A DNA stretch of 64,000 nucleotides from an uncultured Lachnospiraceae bacterium (GTDB lineage Bacteria; Bacillota; Clostridia; Lachnospirales; Lachnospiraceae). A program made the translations under genes and the position numbers. How positions within the stretch are numbered: the stretch's first letter is position 1; every line of letters starts with the position of its first letter. Below are positions 9,381-18,153 of the stretch, in pieces. The notes beneath the pieces are model-generated. The model was given only the letters and a program-made list of their open reading frames with translations. It was not told the DNA's origin and did no database searches. The DNA lies in assembly GCA_910589265.1 (NCBI GenBank), contig CAJUTQ010000003.1, positions 1 to 64,000 on the forward strand, written 5' to 3'.

Positions 9381-9644
9381 ATGACAGATACAGGTGTTGT
9401 AAGAAAACTTGATGAACTTGGACGTATTACGCTGCCTATGGAGCTAAGAAAGCATCTCCATATGGAGGATAGGGAATCCCTTCACATTTATGTGGACGGT
9501 GAAAAAATCATCTTAGAAAAGTATTCCCCTTCTGATGTATTTACTGGAGAAGCTGACAACTTAATTGAATTTCATGGAAAGAAGGTTTCTAAAAACAGTA
9601 TTAAACAACTCGCTGAGCTTGCTGGTTTTAAAATTGACAATTAA
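9381..9644 (+). CDS. AbrB/SpoVT-type transition-state regulator
   Basis: An 87-residue swapped-hairpin AbrB-family DNA-binding protein. The N-terminal half has the canonical pattern VVRKLDELGRITLPMELRK, which forms the DNA-binding dimer. The C-terminal half is a short multimerisation region. I chose the ATG at 9381 because GGAGG sits nine bases upstream; ATGs at 9351 and 9372 lie upstream of, or against, that site. The position next to rsmI on the opposite strand matches abrB in Bacillus, supporting a role as a global regulator of the growth-to-sporulation transition. Confidence 0.88.
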   Translation: MTDTGVVRKLDELGRITLPMELRKHLHMEDRESLHIYVDGEKIILEKYSPSDVFTGEADNLIEFHGKKVSKNSIKQLAELAGFKIDN

Positions 9645-9651
9645 AAAATAC

Positions 9652-9687
9652 AGGGTACAGCTGGCATTCCATTGTCAGCTGTACCCT
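9652..9687 (-). terminator. Intrinsic terminator of acpP
   Basis: A perfect 12-bp inverted repeat, AGGGTACAGCTG / CAGCTGTACCCT, with a 12-base loop. On the minus strand it is followed by GTATTTTTTAA. It sits between the converging abrB-type gene and acpP and mainly serves the latter. Confidence 0.85.
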
Positions 9688-9701
9688 TATGTAAAAGGGA
9701 G

Positions 9702-9935
9702 TTATGCCTCTACCCCTTTGCTTTTCATATATTCAATAACCGCACCTACTGTAGTAAGTTGCTCCAAATCTTCTGGAGGAATTTCTATTCCATACTCTTC
9801 CTCAAAGGCCATAACCAGTTCAAATAAGTCTAAAGAATCTGCTCCTAAATCGTCTTTAAAGGAAGATTCCTCTGTAATTGTTACACCTTCTAAATTAAAC
9901 TGCTCAGTTATAATTTCAGATACTCTTTCTAACAT
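9702..9935 (-). CDS. acpP: Acyl carrier protein
   Basis: A 77-residue acidic protein that carries fatty-acid intermediates on a phosphopantetheine arm. The attachment motif DDLGADSLDLFELV has the modified Ser near residue 36. Helices and length are normal for the family. AAAAGGAG precedes the ATG. It is a single gene with its own promoter at 9983-10011 and its own terminator, away from any visible fatty-acid synthesis cluster. It could serve general fatty-acid synthesis or a dedicated pathway elsewhere. Confidence 0.95.
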   Translation of the reverse strand: MLERVSEIITEQFNLEGVTITEESSFKDDLGADSLDLFELVMAFEEEYGIEIPPEDLEQLTTVGAVIEYMKSKGVEA

Positions 9936-9982
9936 TTTTCTCTCCTTTTTATTTCATCCTCTTAACCAAATTTAATAATCAA

Positions 9983-10011
9983 AGTATATTTCATATATTT
10001 TATACTGTCAA
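9983..10011 (-). promoter_or_regulatory. Sigma-A promoter of acpP
   Basis: On the minus strand TTGACA (10011-10006) and TATACT (9988-9983) are separated by 17 bases in a very A/T-rich context, about 48 bases upstream of the ATG. Confidence 0.75.
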
Positions 10012-10072
10012 TATTTTTTTCTAACTTTTACCTTTAAATGCAAAATTGTAACTTTGTGCCGTCTTTTGACAA

Positions 10073-10909
10073 TTATAAAAGCAATTTATAAACTTCTCTT
10101 CTGCTAATCCCCCTATCTCTCGCTACCTGCCTCATTGCATCCTTTTTGCAAAGTCCTTTTTCCTCATAAATTTTCATATGATCCTCAACATCTATTTCCT
10201 TCCAATTTTTTTGTTCTTCCTGTATTCTTTTTGTTTTGTTTATTCCATCTAGTACGAGAACGTATTCTCCTCTTGGATTATTTTTTTCATAATATTCTAT
10301 TATTTCCTCCATTGTTCCTCGAAAAACCGTTTCATATTTTTTTGTCAACTCTCTACATACTGCTATTTTTCTGTTTCCAACTTTTTCATATATTTCTTTT
10401 AATGTTTCTTTTAGATGATGAGGCGCTTCATAAAATAATATAGTTCTCTCTTCATTCTCAATTTGGTTTAATATTTCCTTTCTTTGTTTTTTCTCCCTTG
10501 GTAAAAATCCCTCAAAGCAAAATCTTTTTGATGATAAGGCAGATAAAGTAAGAGCTGTAATACAGGCAGTGGCGCCTGGTAAAGAAGTAACCTCAATATT
10601 CTCTTCACAACACATTTTTACAAGAACTTCTCCTGGATCTGAGATAGCGGGAGTTCCTGCATCTGTAACTAATGCAATATTTTCCCCTCCTCTCATTCTT
10701 TTAATAAGTTCCTTTGCTTTATCATATTTATTATATTCATGATAACTTGTTAATGGAGTAGAAATCTCAAAATAATTCAATAGTTTTCTACTGTGTCTTG
10801 TATCCTCCGCAGCAATCAAATCTACCTCTTTTAAAGTTCTTATGACCCTCCATGTAATATCCTCTAAATTTCCTATAGGAGTAGCACATATATATAGTTT
10901 TCCCCTCAT
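10073..10909 (-). CDS. rsmI: 16S rRNA (cytidine-1402-2'-O)-methyltransferase
   Basis: A 278-residue tetrapyrrole-methylase-fold enzyme that 2'-O-methylates C1402 in the decoding centre of 16S rRNA using S-adenosylmethionine. It has the N-terminal CATPIGNLEDITWR motif, AAEDTRHSRKLLNYF, and the AGTPAISDPG loop of the SAM site. The length is standard. The start overlaps the trmN6-like stop by four bases. It is the last gene of the yaa/yab-type series. Confidence 0.96.
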   Translation of the reverse strand: MRGKLYICATPIGNLEDITWRVIRTLKEVDLIAAEDTRHSRKLLNYFEISTPLTSYHEYNKYDKAKELIKRMRGGENIALVTDAGTPAISDPGEVLVKMCCEENIEVTSLPGATACITALTLSALSSKRFCFEGFLPREKKQRKEILNQIENEERTILFYEAPHHLKETLKEIYEKVGNRKIAVCRELTKKYETVFRGTMEEIIEYYEKNNPRGEYVLVLDGINKTKRIQEEQKNWKEIDVEDHMKIYEEKGLCKKDAMRQVARDRGISRREVYKLLL

Positions 10910-11670
10910 AGGCTATCCCCTTCCTCCTTATGGCAATAGCCATAGATTTCCATAAGCTCCTTTGAATAACTGTTTTTTTCTTTATATACAATGAGGGGCT
11001 TTTCCACTTTCATTCTCGGCCTTCCCCCTCTCCTTGCCTCTATTAAAACCATGTTGGGCTCTTTATCTATATATGGATGAACCATTTGCATTCTTTTTGG
11101 CTCTAGTCCTTTACTGCCCAATACATGAAATATTTCTGGCAGGCGGAAAGGACGGTGTACCATATAAAATCTTCCTCCTGGTTTTAGAGACTTAGCCCCT
11201 GCTGTAATAACATCTGTTAACGTACACAAAATTTCATGTTTTGCTATAGCTATTGGCTTTTTTTTATTTTTTATTCCATGGCTTCCAATCATATAAGGAG
11301 GATTTGCTGTAACAACGTCAAAAGAAGCAGCGTCAAACAACTTCCCTGCCTCTTTCATGTCTCCATTTATAATATGGATTTTCTCATCTAATTTATTATA
11401 CGACACGCTTCTTTTAGCCATGTCTGCACAATCCTTCTGTATTTCTATCCCTGTAAAATGTTTCCCTTTTGTTTTTGCCTCTAGTAATATAGGGATAACC
11501 CCAGTGCCTGTTCCCAAATCTAAAACTTTTTCTCCCTTGTTTACTTTTGCAAACCATGAAAGAAGTACTGCATCCATCCCAAAGCAAAATATATCTTTAT
11601 TTTGGATAAGGAAGTAACCTTTTCTGTGCAAATCATCTAATCGCTCCCCATCCTTCAATTCAATTATCAT
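10906..11670 (-). CDS. tRNA1(Val) (adenine37-N6)-methyltransferase family protein (YabB/TrmN6)
   Basis: A 254-residue class I SAM-dependent methyltransferase. The SAM-binding motif I is DLGTGTGVIP near residue 51, and the amino-methylase motif NPPYMIG is near residue 125. It corresponds in position to Bacillus yabB, between the PSP1 gene and rsmI. Members act on the exocyclic amine of adenine in tRNA, but the exact tRNA substrate is not proven for Firmicute members. It overlaps the end of ricT by 11 bases and the start of rsmI by 4. Confidence 0.88.
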   Translation of the reverse strand: MIIELKDGERLDDLHRKGYFLIQNKDIFCFGMDAVLLSWFAKVNKGEKVLDLGTGTGVIPILLEAKTKGKHFTGIEIQKDCADMAKRSVSYNKLDEKIHIINGDMKEAGKLFDAASFDVVTANPPYMIGSHGIKNKKKPIAIAKHEILCTLTDVITAGAKSLKPGGRFYMVHRPFRLPEIFHVLGSKGLEPKRMQMVHPYIDKEPNMVLIEARRGGRPRMKVEKPLIVYKEKNSYSKELMEIYGYCHKEEGDSL

Positions 11671-12568
11671 CTAACTTTGATTTTCCTTCTTTTTTTTCTA
11701 AAATTTCCAATTTTTTCAACTCATCATCTGAAAAATCTATTTTCTCTTTCTTATATCTTGGTTTAAATTTTAGCTGGCTAATCTTGTACTCTTTTATTTC
11801 TTTTTCATCTTCTATTTCTACAATAACTTTTACTAGCTGACGAAGCACATTGACACTGGATACCTCTCCTCTAAGCCCATCATCTGTTGTAACATAGTCT
11901 CCAATGCCAGGCAGCTTTCTATTTAAATACTCATAAGTTTCTTCCTCATTTTTTAAACAACACATAAGTCTGCCGCAAACTCCAGATATTTTTGTTGGAT
12001 TTAAAGACAGATTCTGTTCCTTTGCCATTTTAATAGATACAGGGGCAAACTCCGACAAAAATGTATGACAGCATAGAGTTCTTCCACAAATCCCAATTCC
12101 CCCCAAAATTTTTGTCTCATCTCTAACGCCAATTTGGCGCAGCTCAATTCTTGTCTTAAATACAGATGCTAAGTCTTTTACAAGCTCTCTGAAATCAATT
12201 CTTCCATCAGCAGTAAAATAAAACAGCACTTTATTATTATCAAAGGTATATTCTGCATCAATGAGCTTCATATCCAACTTATGATTTTTTATTTTTTCAA
12301 GGCATATTTTAAATGCTTCTTTTTCCTTTTCCTTATTTTTCTTCTCAATAATATCGTCTTCTGGTGTGGCAACCCGCAAAACTGGTTTTAACGGCTGAAT
12401 TACTTTTTCATCGTCTATCTCCTTTGGGCCAGAGACAACAGTCCCGTATTCTATTCCTCTTGCTGTCTCTACAATGACATGTCCATTTTTAACTATTTCA
12501 TAATCCTTTGGATCAAAGAAATAAATCTTCCCTGCAGCCCTGAATCTGACTCCAATTACTTTTGTCAT
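11660..12568 (-). CDS. ricT: PSP1-domain regulator (YaaT/RicT)
   Basis: A 302-residue PSP1-domain protein. In Bacillus it is part of the RicA-RicF-RicT complex, which carries iron-sulfur clusters and promotes RNase Y-dependent mRNA maturation and the Spo0A phosphorelay. The cysteine motifs CGRTLCCHTFL and CGRLMCCLK, the cluster ligands, are both present. A strong AAAGGAG ribosome binding site precedes the ATG. It lies three bases after holB, in the conserved order holB-ricT-trmN6-rsmI. Confidence 0.94.
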   Translation of the reverse strand: MTKVIGVRFRAAGKIYFFDPKDYEIVKNGHVIVETARGIEYGTVVSGPKEIDDEKVIQPLKPVLRVATPEDDIIEKKNKEKEKEAFKICLEKIKNHKLDMKLIDAEYTFDNNKVLFYFTADGRIDFRELVKDLASVFKTRIELRQIGVRDETKILGGIGICGRTLCCHTFLSEFAPVSIKMAKEQNLSLNPTKISGVCGRLMCCLKNEEETYEYLNRKLPGIGDYVTTDDGLRGEVSSVNVLRQLVKVIVEIEDEKEIKEYKISQLKFKPRYKKEKIDFSDDELKKLEILEKKEGKSKLDDN

Positions 12569-12571
12569 TCT

Positions 12572-13561
12572 TTAATTCTCCTTTATTGTAAGCATAAGCA
12601 GCTCCATAGCCAAATCAAAATTTACATTTGCATTGAGCCTTGCCTTTGCCTTGTCTATGGCATTCAGAATTCTTTCTATCCCTTCGTAGGCGCTTTTATT
12701 AGCTCTTTTATGTATATAGGATATTTCCTCTTTGAAAATAAGTTCATTTACATCATTAGTTGCTTTAAAAAGAAGTACGTCCCTATACCATATCATAAGT
12801 ATGTCCAAATAATCATGAATATCCAGCTTAAATTCTTGTATTCTCTTTATTGCTGCATTTAAATCTCCAATTTCCAGATCATCCATATGTCTTAAAACAG
12901 TCACTGCTTCTTCTTTCATCTTGTCAAAATCTTCTGATGAAGCCAATGCCTTTGCTTTTCCTAGGTTTCCCCTGGCAAAGGCAACGCACATATTCGCCTG
13001 GTAATCAGGCACTTTTATTTTTTCCATCAAATACTTTTTTATTTCTTTATCTTCTACTGGGTGCATATTCATTACAATACACCTGGAAATCAAGGTTGGC
13101 AATATGGCTGAGAGATTAGAAACCAAGAGCATGATAACTGCATAGTCAGGAGGCTCTTCTAATGTTTTTAGCAGAGCATTTTGTGCCTGAATTGTCATCA
13201 TTTCTCCATCGTTAATAATATACACTTTTTTGCTGCTCTTATATGGTTTTATACAAATATCCTGGTTCACCTGTAGCCGAATATCCTCAACGCCAATACT
13301 GCTTGGCTTTTCATGAGTTACTAATATAATATCAGGATGATTGGAGGAAAGAGCCTGTTTGCAAGAATGGCATTGCTGACATGGCTCTATCCCTTCCTTT
13401 TCACATTGTAAAGCCATGGCAAATATTTTTGCTATAAATTCTTTTCCTGATTTCCTCTCTCCGTGAAAAAGATACCCATGGGAAACTCTCTGTTGTTCCA
13501 ATGCGTTCATGAAATGTTCTTTTATGTGTTCTTGTCCAATGATATCTTGAAATCCAGCCAT
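12572..13561 (-). CDS. holB: DNA polymerase III subunit delta'
   Basis: A 329-residue clamp-loader subunit with an AAA+ fold. It has HGERKSGKEF in the P-loop position, a zinc module with four cysteines (C-EKEGIEPC-QQC-HSC, residues about 54-68), and the conserved LLKTLEEPP segment near residue 128. The P-loop departs from the strict Walker A consensus, as in many delta' subunits that do not hydrolyse ATP. It is followed at once by ricT. Confidence 0.93.
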   Translation of the reverse strand: MAGFQDIIGQEHIKEHFMNALEQQRVSHGYLFHGERKSGKEFIAKIFAMALQCEKEGIEPCQQCHSCKQALSSNHPDIILVTHEKPSSIGVEDIRLQVNQDICIKPYKSSKKVYIINDGEMMTIQAQNALLKTLEEPPDYAVIMLLVSNLSAILPTLISRCIVMNMHPVEDKEIKKYLMEKIKVPDYQANMCVAFARGNLGKAKALASSEDFDKMKEEAVTVLRHMDDLEIGDLNAAIKRIQEFKLDIHDYLDILMIWYRDVLLFKATNDVNELIFKEEISYIHKRANKSAYEGIERILNAIDKAKARLNANVNFDLAMELLMLTIKEN

Positions 13562-13597
13562 TTCTTATCCCCATGCCTTTCCCATTTGGATTTCTTA

Positions 13598-14038
13598 TCA
13601 TGTAAAAATATCCAATAACAGTCCTGTAATTTCTCCGATTTTATTTAGAATGGAAATATTGTCCTTTTCCTCCTTCATAAGCTCCGCCGCTAAATCATCT
13701 AAATTTTTGTCCACTAACTTTATAATTCCGTACACTCTGTGGCGTCCCTTTCTATCCAAAAAGTTTTCTCTGGAAAATTCATGGGAATGATTAATGATTT
13801 CGTTCATAAAATCTTTGATCAAGCTGCGGTACTTGCGCATATCCCTAACGTCCTTGCGCTTTGTAATCTTCTTTCCCTGCTGGGTGATCTCCTCCATTAA
13901 CAAAGTTAGCTTTGCTTTCAGCTCTTGTTCTTCTACGTGGCTGACTAAAGTAAACTTAAATGTATTGTCTGTCTGCTGTAATTGTGTTGTATGCTCTGTT
14001 GGAGCTGCCGGAACTGTAGGACCTACTTTGATTTCCAT
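13598..14038 (-). CDS. YaaR family protein (DUF327)
   Basis: A 146-residue helical protein of the DUF327 family found beside holB in many Firmicutes. The N-terminal 25 residues are polar and low-complexity. The rest is predicted alpha-helical, with the conserved RKYRSLIKDFMNEI and RKGRHRVYGIIKLVDKNL segments. No biochemical function is established. The position between the kinase gene and holB is as in Bacillus (yaaR-holB). Confidence 0.88.
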   Translation of the reverse strand: MEIKVGPTVPAAPTEHTTQLQQTDNTFKFTLVSHVEEQELKAKLTLLMEEITQQGKKITKRKDVRDMRKYRSLIKDFMNEIINHSHEFSRENFLDRKGRHRVYGIIKLVDKNLDDLAAELMKEEKDNISILNKIGEITGLLLDIFT

Positions 14039-14083
14039 GGAATCACCTCTGTCTTTGTACTGATTATAGCATAACTTTTATAT

Positions 14084-14677
14084 TTAATATATAGTATTTC
14101 TAATACATTTTTTGATTTTTTCCAGGCAATCCTCTAAATTTTCATTTTCAAAAAATGTTTTTATTCCTGCCTCTTTCATCTTCTCTTTGGAAAAATCTTT
14201 TGTATCTGCGAGAAATCTTCTACACAATTCCTCATATTGGGGAAACTCCTGGATTTTTTCCCGATCTAAAGCTCTCTGAAGCCTTGTTGCGTCATCCAGG
14301 ATGAGCATGATCGGAACTACATTTTCCTTCCCATAATATGTCCTTGTCTGATTATAGGACTCTAGTGTACCCATGACTATATAATTTCCATTATCTAATG
14401 CTATTTGTCCGTCATCAACTGTAAAATATTTCCAAACCCCAAGACAAGTTTTGTAGGAGCGCAATTCTACTATTTTTCCTCTCTGTTTAAGCTCTGCACA
14501 TTTTTTGTCGCTTACAAAAAAATATTCCTTCCCTTGCAATTCTCCAGTCCTTATTGGCCTCGTAGTATACATAATTACTTTTTTTAATTTCAGCTCCTGA
14601 TTCTCCAAAAGCTTTTGATATATTGTGTCTTTTCCAACAGAACTTTTTCCCATTAAATAGAATATTTTTCCCATCAT
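14084..14677 (-). CDS. Guanylate kinase-like P-loop protein
   Basis: A 197-residue P-loop kinase with Walker A GKSSVGKDT near residues 10-18, the guanylate-kinase TTRPIR motif and a KEYFFVSDK segment. The length suits guanylate kinase. It sits where Bacillus carries thymidylate kinase (tmk, before yaaR and holB). The TTRP motif suggests GMP-kinase descent rather than tmk, but the lid and C-terminal half are divergent, so whether it is the main Gmk or a specialised paralogue is open. Confidence 0.8.
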   Translation of the reverse strand: MMGKIFYLMGKSSVGKDTIYQKLLENQELKLKKVIMYTTRPIRTGELQGKEYFFVSDKKCAELKQRGKIVELRSYKTCLGVWKYFTVDDGQIALDNGNYIVMGTLESYNQTRTYYGKENVVPIMLILDDATRLQRALDREKIQEFPQYEELCRRFLADTKDFSKEKMKEAGIKTFFENENLEDCLEKIKKCIRNTIY

Positions 14678-14702
14678 TTATTGCTTCAAGCTTTTTCTCC
14701 TT

Positions 14703-16124
14703 TTATTCTACTTCAATTGCCTTTAATAAATTTGTCATTCCAGGGGTTCCAATAGGTACACCAGCAGTAAACACTACTTTATCTCCCTTTTCTATATAAC
14801 CTAATTCCAGTGCCTTTTTCTCTGCAATTTCTAAAAGCTCGTCGCTGTTGGAAGCTTCCTCAATAAAAACTGGCTTAATTCCCCAAGTTAAATTCAGCTG
14901 TCTGCACACAACAGGATTTGAACTAAAGCCTACAATGGTACATTTAGGCCTAAATCTGGATACCATACGGGCAGTGAAACCTGACAACGTAACAGTAATA
15001 ATTGCTTTTGCATAAATGTCCATAGCTGTGGCACAGGTGGCATGGGAAATGGCGTTAGTTATGCTTAATATTTCATCTGTATTTTCTATTTTGTGGAATC
15101 TGCCTATATAATCAATATCTGCTTCTGTCCGTACAGCGATTTTATCCATTGTTTTTACTGCCTCAATAGGATAACTGCCAGAAGCTGTTTCTCCTGAGAG
15201 CATAACTGCACTTGTTCCATCATAGATGGCGTTGGCCACATCTGTTGCCTCGGCCCTTGTAGGTCTTGGATTTTTCATCATAGAATCCAGCATCTGAGTT
15301 GCGGTTATTACATGTTTTCCTAATGCAATTGCCTTTTTAATCATTAGCTTTTGATAAACAGGGACATCTTCTAAAGGTATTTCTACTCCCATATCTCCTC
15401 TGGCAACCATAATGGCATCCGATGCCTCTAAAATAGAATCTAAATTTCGAATTCCTTGAAGATTCTCAATCTTGGAGATAATTTGTATAAATTCCCCGCC
15501 ATTATCCTTTAAAAAATTTCGAATTGAGTTTACATCTTGAGCTGTTCTCACAAAGGAAGCGGCAACAAAGTCCACTTTTTCCTGAATTCCAAATAAAATG
15601 TCAGCCTTATCCTGCTCGCTCATATACGCCATGGATAGATGGACATTCGGCACATTTATCCCTTTATGGTTTGATATATTACCCCCATTTAAAACTTTAC
15701 ATATAATTTCTGTCTCGCAGGTTTCCATGACTTCCATTTCTATTAAGCCATCGTCAATTAATATTTTATCGTCCTTTTTTACATCTTTCGGGAGATCTTT
15801 ATAGGTGATCGTTGCCCTTTCATTCGTTCCTTGTATTTCTTCTGTTGTCAAGACAAAGGTCTGGCCTGCCTCCAATACTGCTTTATCTTCCTCAAAATCT
15901 CCAAGTCTAATTTCTGGCCCTTTTGTATCTAACATAATAGGGATATTAAGGCCTAACTCTTCCCTTATCCTTTTTAAACGGTTCATAATTTCCCTTTTTT
16001 CATCGTGAGCTCCATGGGAAAAATTAAATCTGGCAACATCCATACCAGACTTCATTAACTCTCTTAATGTATCTTCATCTGACGAAGCAGGTCCAATTGT
16101 ACATACAATCTTCGTTTTTCTCAT
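14703..16124 (-). CDS. pyk: Pyruvate kinase
   Basis: A 473-residue glycolytic enzyme that converts phosphoenolpyruvate and ADP to pyruvate and ATP. The N-terminus MRKTKIVCTIGPASS, MLDTKGPEIR, the catalytic MVARGDMGVEIP region and TRAEATDVANA are canonical. It lacks the PEP-utiliser C-terminal extension found in Bacillus pyruvate kinase. An upstream in-frame ATG at 16148 would add eight atypical residues; the family start at 16124 is preferred. It lies between the decarboxylase-like and guanylate kinase-like genes. Confidence 0.96.
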   Translation of the reverse strand: MRKTKIVCTIGPASSDEDTLRELMKSGMDVARFNFSHGAHDEKREIMNRLKRIREELGLNIPIMLDTKGPEIRLGDFEEDKAVLEAGQTFVLTTEEIQGTNERATITYKDLPKDVKKDDKILIDDGLIEMEVMETCETEIICKVLNGGNISNHKGINVPNVHLSMAYMSEQDKADILFGIQEKVDFVAASFVRTAQDVNSIRNFLKDNGGEFIQIISKIENLQGIRNLDSILEASDAIMVARGDMGVEIPLEDVPVYQKLMIKKAIALGKHVITATQMLDSMMKNPRPTRAEATDVANAIYDGTSAVMLSGETASGSYPIEAVKTMDKIAVRTEADIDYIGRFHKIENTDEILSITNAISHATCATAMDIYAKAIITVTLSGFTARMVSRFRPKCTIVGFSSNPVVCRQLNLTWGIKPVFIEEASNSDELLEIAEKKALELGYIEKGDKVVFTAGVPIGTPGMTNLLKAIEVE

Positions 16125-16151
16125 TTTTAAACCATACCTTTCTAACATTTA

Positions 16152-17588
16152 CTATTTCCTGTTTAAAATCCAAAACTTTTCATCTTCCAGATCTTCCAAC
16201 CCTTGCACTGCAAATCCTTCTGCCTTATATTCTCTAATCTGGTCCAAAAGCTCTTTCGTCACTTCTTCCCCTGGGGCAATCAAGGGTATTCCTGGGGGAT
16301 ATAAATAAACATATTGTCCGCTTACTTTACCTAAGCTCTCTGTAAAACTTACTTTCTTTTTATCAGAATTTTCCCCTTTCCATATAGAGCATTTTATAAT
16401 GGCCCTTTCATAAGTCAATTCCTTTTCTTTAGTCTCTGTTACTGTCAGACTGGAATCTATTTCCCCCAATGCTTGGGAAAGCCTGTTCATTCCTTCCACT
16501 TTATCCATAATGCTTGTCATTGCCAAAACATATTCTTTTCCTGCCATTTCCATCTGAAGTTTATAGTTTGAAAGTAAGTTTTTGTATATTTCTCTTCCTG
16601 TCCTATTTGTATTTTTTACAGATATAAGTATTTTTCCCAGATCATACTGGTAAATTCCCCACTTTCCTTCCAAATCTTTATTTATTATTTTTATATGTCT
16701 TAGCTTCTCTGTCTCTTTTCGGAAAGTTACCAGCCTATTTATATAAGAAGAAAACAGCGCTCTTCCCCTCTCTTCTAAAAGGGCAATGCACTGTTCCATA
16801 CTTGCCAGCAGCAAATAGGAGGGGCTGCTGCTTTGATAAATGCTCAGATATCTCTTAATATTTCTTCTGTCCGCCAGCTCCCCATTAAAATGAATGACTC
16901 CGCTTTGAGTCAGAGCTGGCAATGTTTTATGAAGGCTGTGAATAACTACATCTGCACCTTCCTTCACAGAATTTTTAGGAAAATACGGGTCAAACCCAAA
17001 ATGGGCTCCGTGGGCCTCGTCTACAATTAAAGGAATATTATATTGATGAACAATCTGTGCAATGGACGCAATATCAGAAACAACCCCTTCATAAGTTGGA
17101 GAGGTAATGATGACTGCCTCTATTTCCTTGTTCTCCCTTAAGGCATATGCAACTTGTTCAGCCGAAATTCCTCCCTGTATTCCAAATTCTTTTACAAAAG
17201 GGGGATATACATAATCTGCATGAAGCTCTTGTAAACATACACTGTTATATACAGATCGATGGCAGTTTCTGGCCATTAAAATAGTACCGCCCCTCTTTGT
17301 ACAACCACTCACTGCACTTAATATTCCCGCTGTACTTCCATTAATAAGAAAACAGCTTTCCTCTGCTCCATATAAGGCAGCAACTCTTTTCTGAGCCTCC
17401 TTGAATATTCCTTTTGGATGATGAAGGTCATCAAATCCTTCTATTTCTGTAATATCTACGGCTGCCATTTCTTCCATTCCATGCCCAGCCATATTCCTTT
17501 TATGTCCAGGCATGTGAAAAGGATAGACAAAAGACTTCCCATATTTTTTAAGCTTCTTATATAAGTTTCCTTCCATAGCCCTTTCCAT
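16152..17588 (-). CDS. Orn/Lys/Arg decarboxylase family PLP enzyme
   Basis: A 478-residue fold-type I PLP enzyme of the short Firmicute Orn/Lys/Arg decarboxylase class (YaaO/SpeA-like). It has the family entry motif PFHMPGHKRN near residue 23, the substrate-loop DEAHGAHFG and the PLP lysine in HSLHKTLPALTQSG near residue 220. The product would be a polyamine precursor such as agmatine or cadaverine; the substrate cannot be assigned. Its ATG overlaps the stop of the HD protein gene. It corresponds to yaaO in Bacillus. Confidence 0.9.
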   Translation of the reverse strand: MERAMEGNLYKKLKKYGKSFVYPFHMPGHKRNMAGHGMEEMAAVDITEIEGFDDLHHPKGIFKEAQKRVAALYGAEESCFLINGSTAGILSAVSGCTKRGGTILMARNCHRSVYNSVCLQELHADYVYPPFVKEFGIQGGISAEQVAYALRENKEIEAVIITSPTYEGVVSDIASIAQIVHQYNIPLIVDEAHGAHFGFDPYFPKNSVKEGADVVIHSLHKTLPALTQSGVIHFNGELADRRNIKRYLSIYQSSSPSYLLLASMEQCIALLEERGRALFSSYINRLVTFRKETEKLRHIKIINKDLEGKWGIYQYDLGKILISVKNTNRTGREIYKNLLSNYKLQMEMAGKEYVLAMTSIMDKVEGMNRLSQALGEIDSSLTVTETKEKELTYERAIIKCSIWKGENSDKKKVSFTESLGKVSGQYVYLYPPGIPLIAPGEEVTKELLDQIREYKAEGFAVQGLEDLEDEKFWILNRK

Positions 17589-18073
17589 TAATGCCCTGCT
17601 GGAATTTTTTGCATGTCGCTTGCCTTTCGAATCCCTACTGTTTCCAAAGTAGAAACATATTTATCCACTAATGTAATAATCCATGCCTCCCTGCACAATG
17701 GAGGAATAATTGTAAGAGGCCACATATGTTTTTTTATAATCTCACCTTCTATTTGAGAAATACTATATTCCTTTACAGCATTTTGCAGGGCAATGCCTGG
17801 ATGACGAAATCCGTGCCAATTATGCCATAGAGCTTTCTCATGCCAATCATAAAGGAAATAATCGTGTAAAAGAGCCCCTCTTACTACTGCTCTCTCATCA
17901 CATGATATCTTAAACTTTCTAACAAATTTTATACTTTCCAGGGCAACACTTATGCTATGCTGACAGACAGATACATTTCCATGCTGCATGAAATTTTCCA
18001 TTGACTGAAATGTTTCTGACTCTAAAATGTCTTTACCATGTTGATAAATACAAGAATCAATGTCCCTTTTCAT
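17588..18073 (-). CDS. HD-domain phosphohydrolase
   Basis: A 161-residue protein with an HD metal-dependent phosphohydrolase core. The first histidine lies in CQHSISVA, the HD pair in ALLHDYFLYDWH near residue 88, and further His/Asp residues downstream. Small HD proteins of this type (often annotated as a phosphohydrolase) occur beside the decarboxylase in Lachnospiraceae. The substrate is unknown. Its ATG has an AAAGGGG-type site, and its stop overlaps the decarboxylase start. Confidence 0.82.
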   Translation of the reverse strand: MKRDIDSCIYQHGKDILESETFQSMENFMQHGNVSVCQHSISVALESIKFVRKFKISCDERAVVRGALLHDYFLYDWHEKALWHNWHGFRHPGIALQNAVKEYSISQIEGEIIKKHMWPLTIIPPLCREAWIITLVDKYVSTLETVGIRKASDMQKIPAGH

Positions 18074-18153
18074 TCTTTTAATCCCCTTTCCTTTTGTTCG
18101 TTTTTATTATACTTCCAGGCTCATTTCTGGTCAATAGGCCTCTTCTGTAATTT

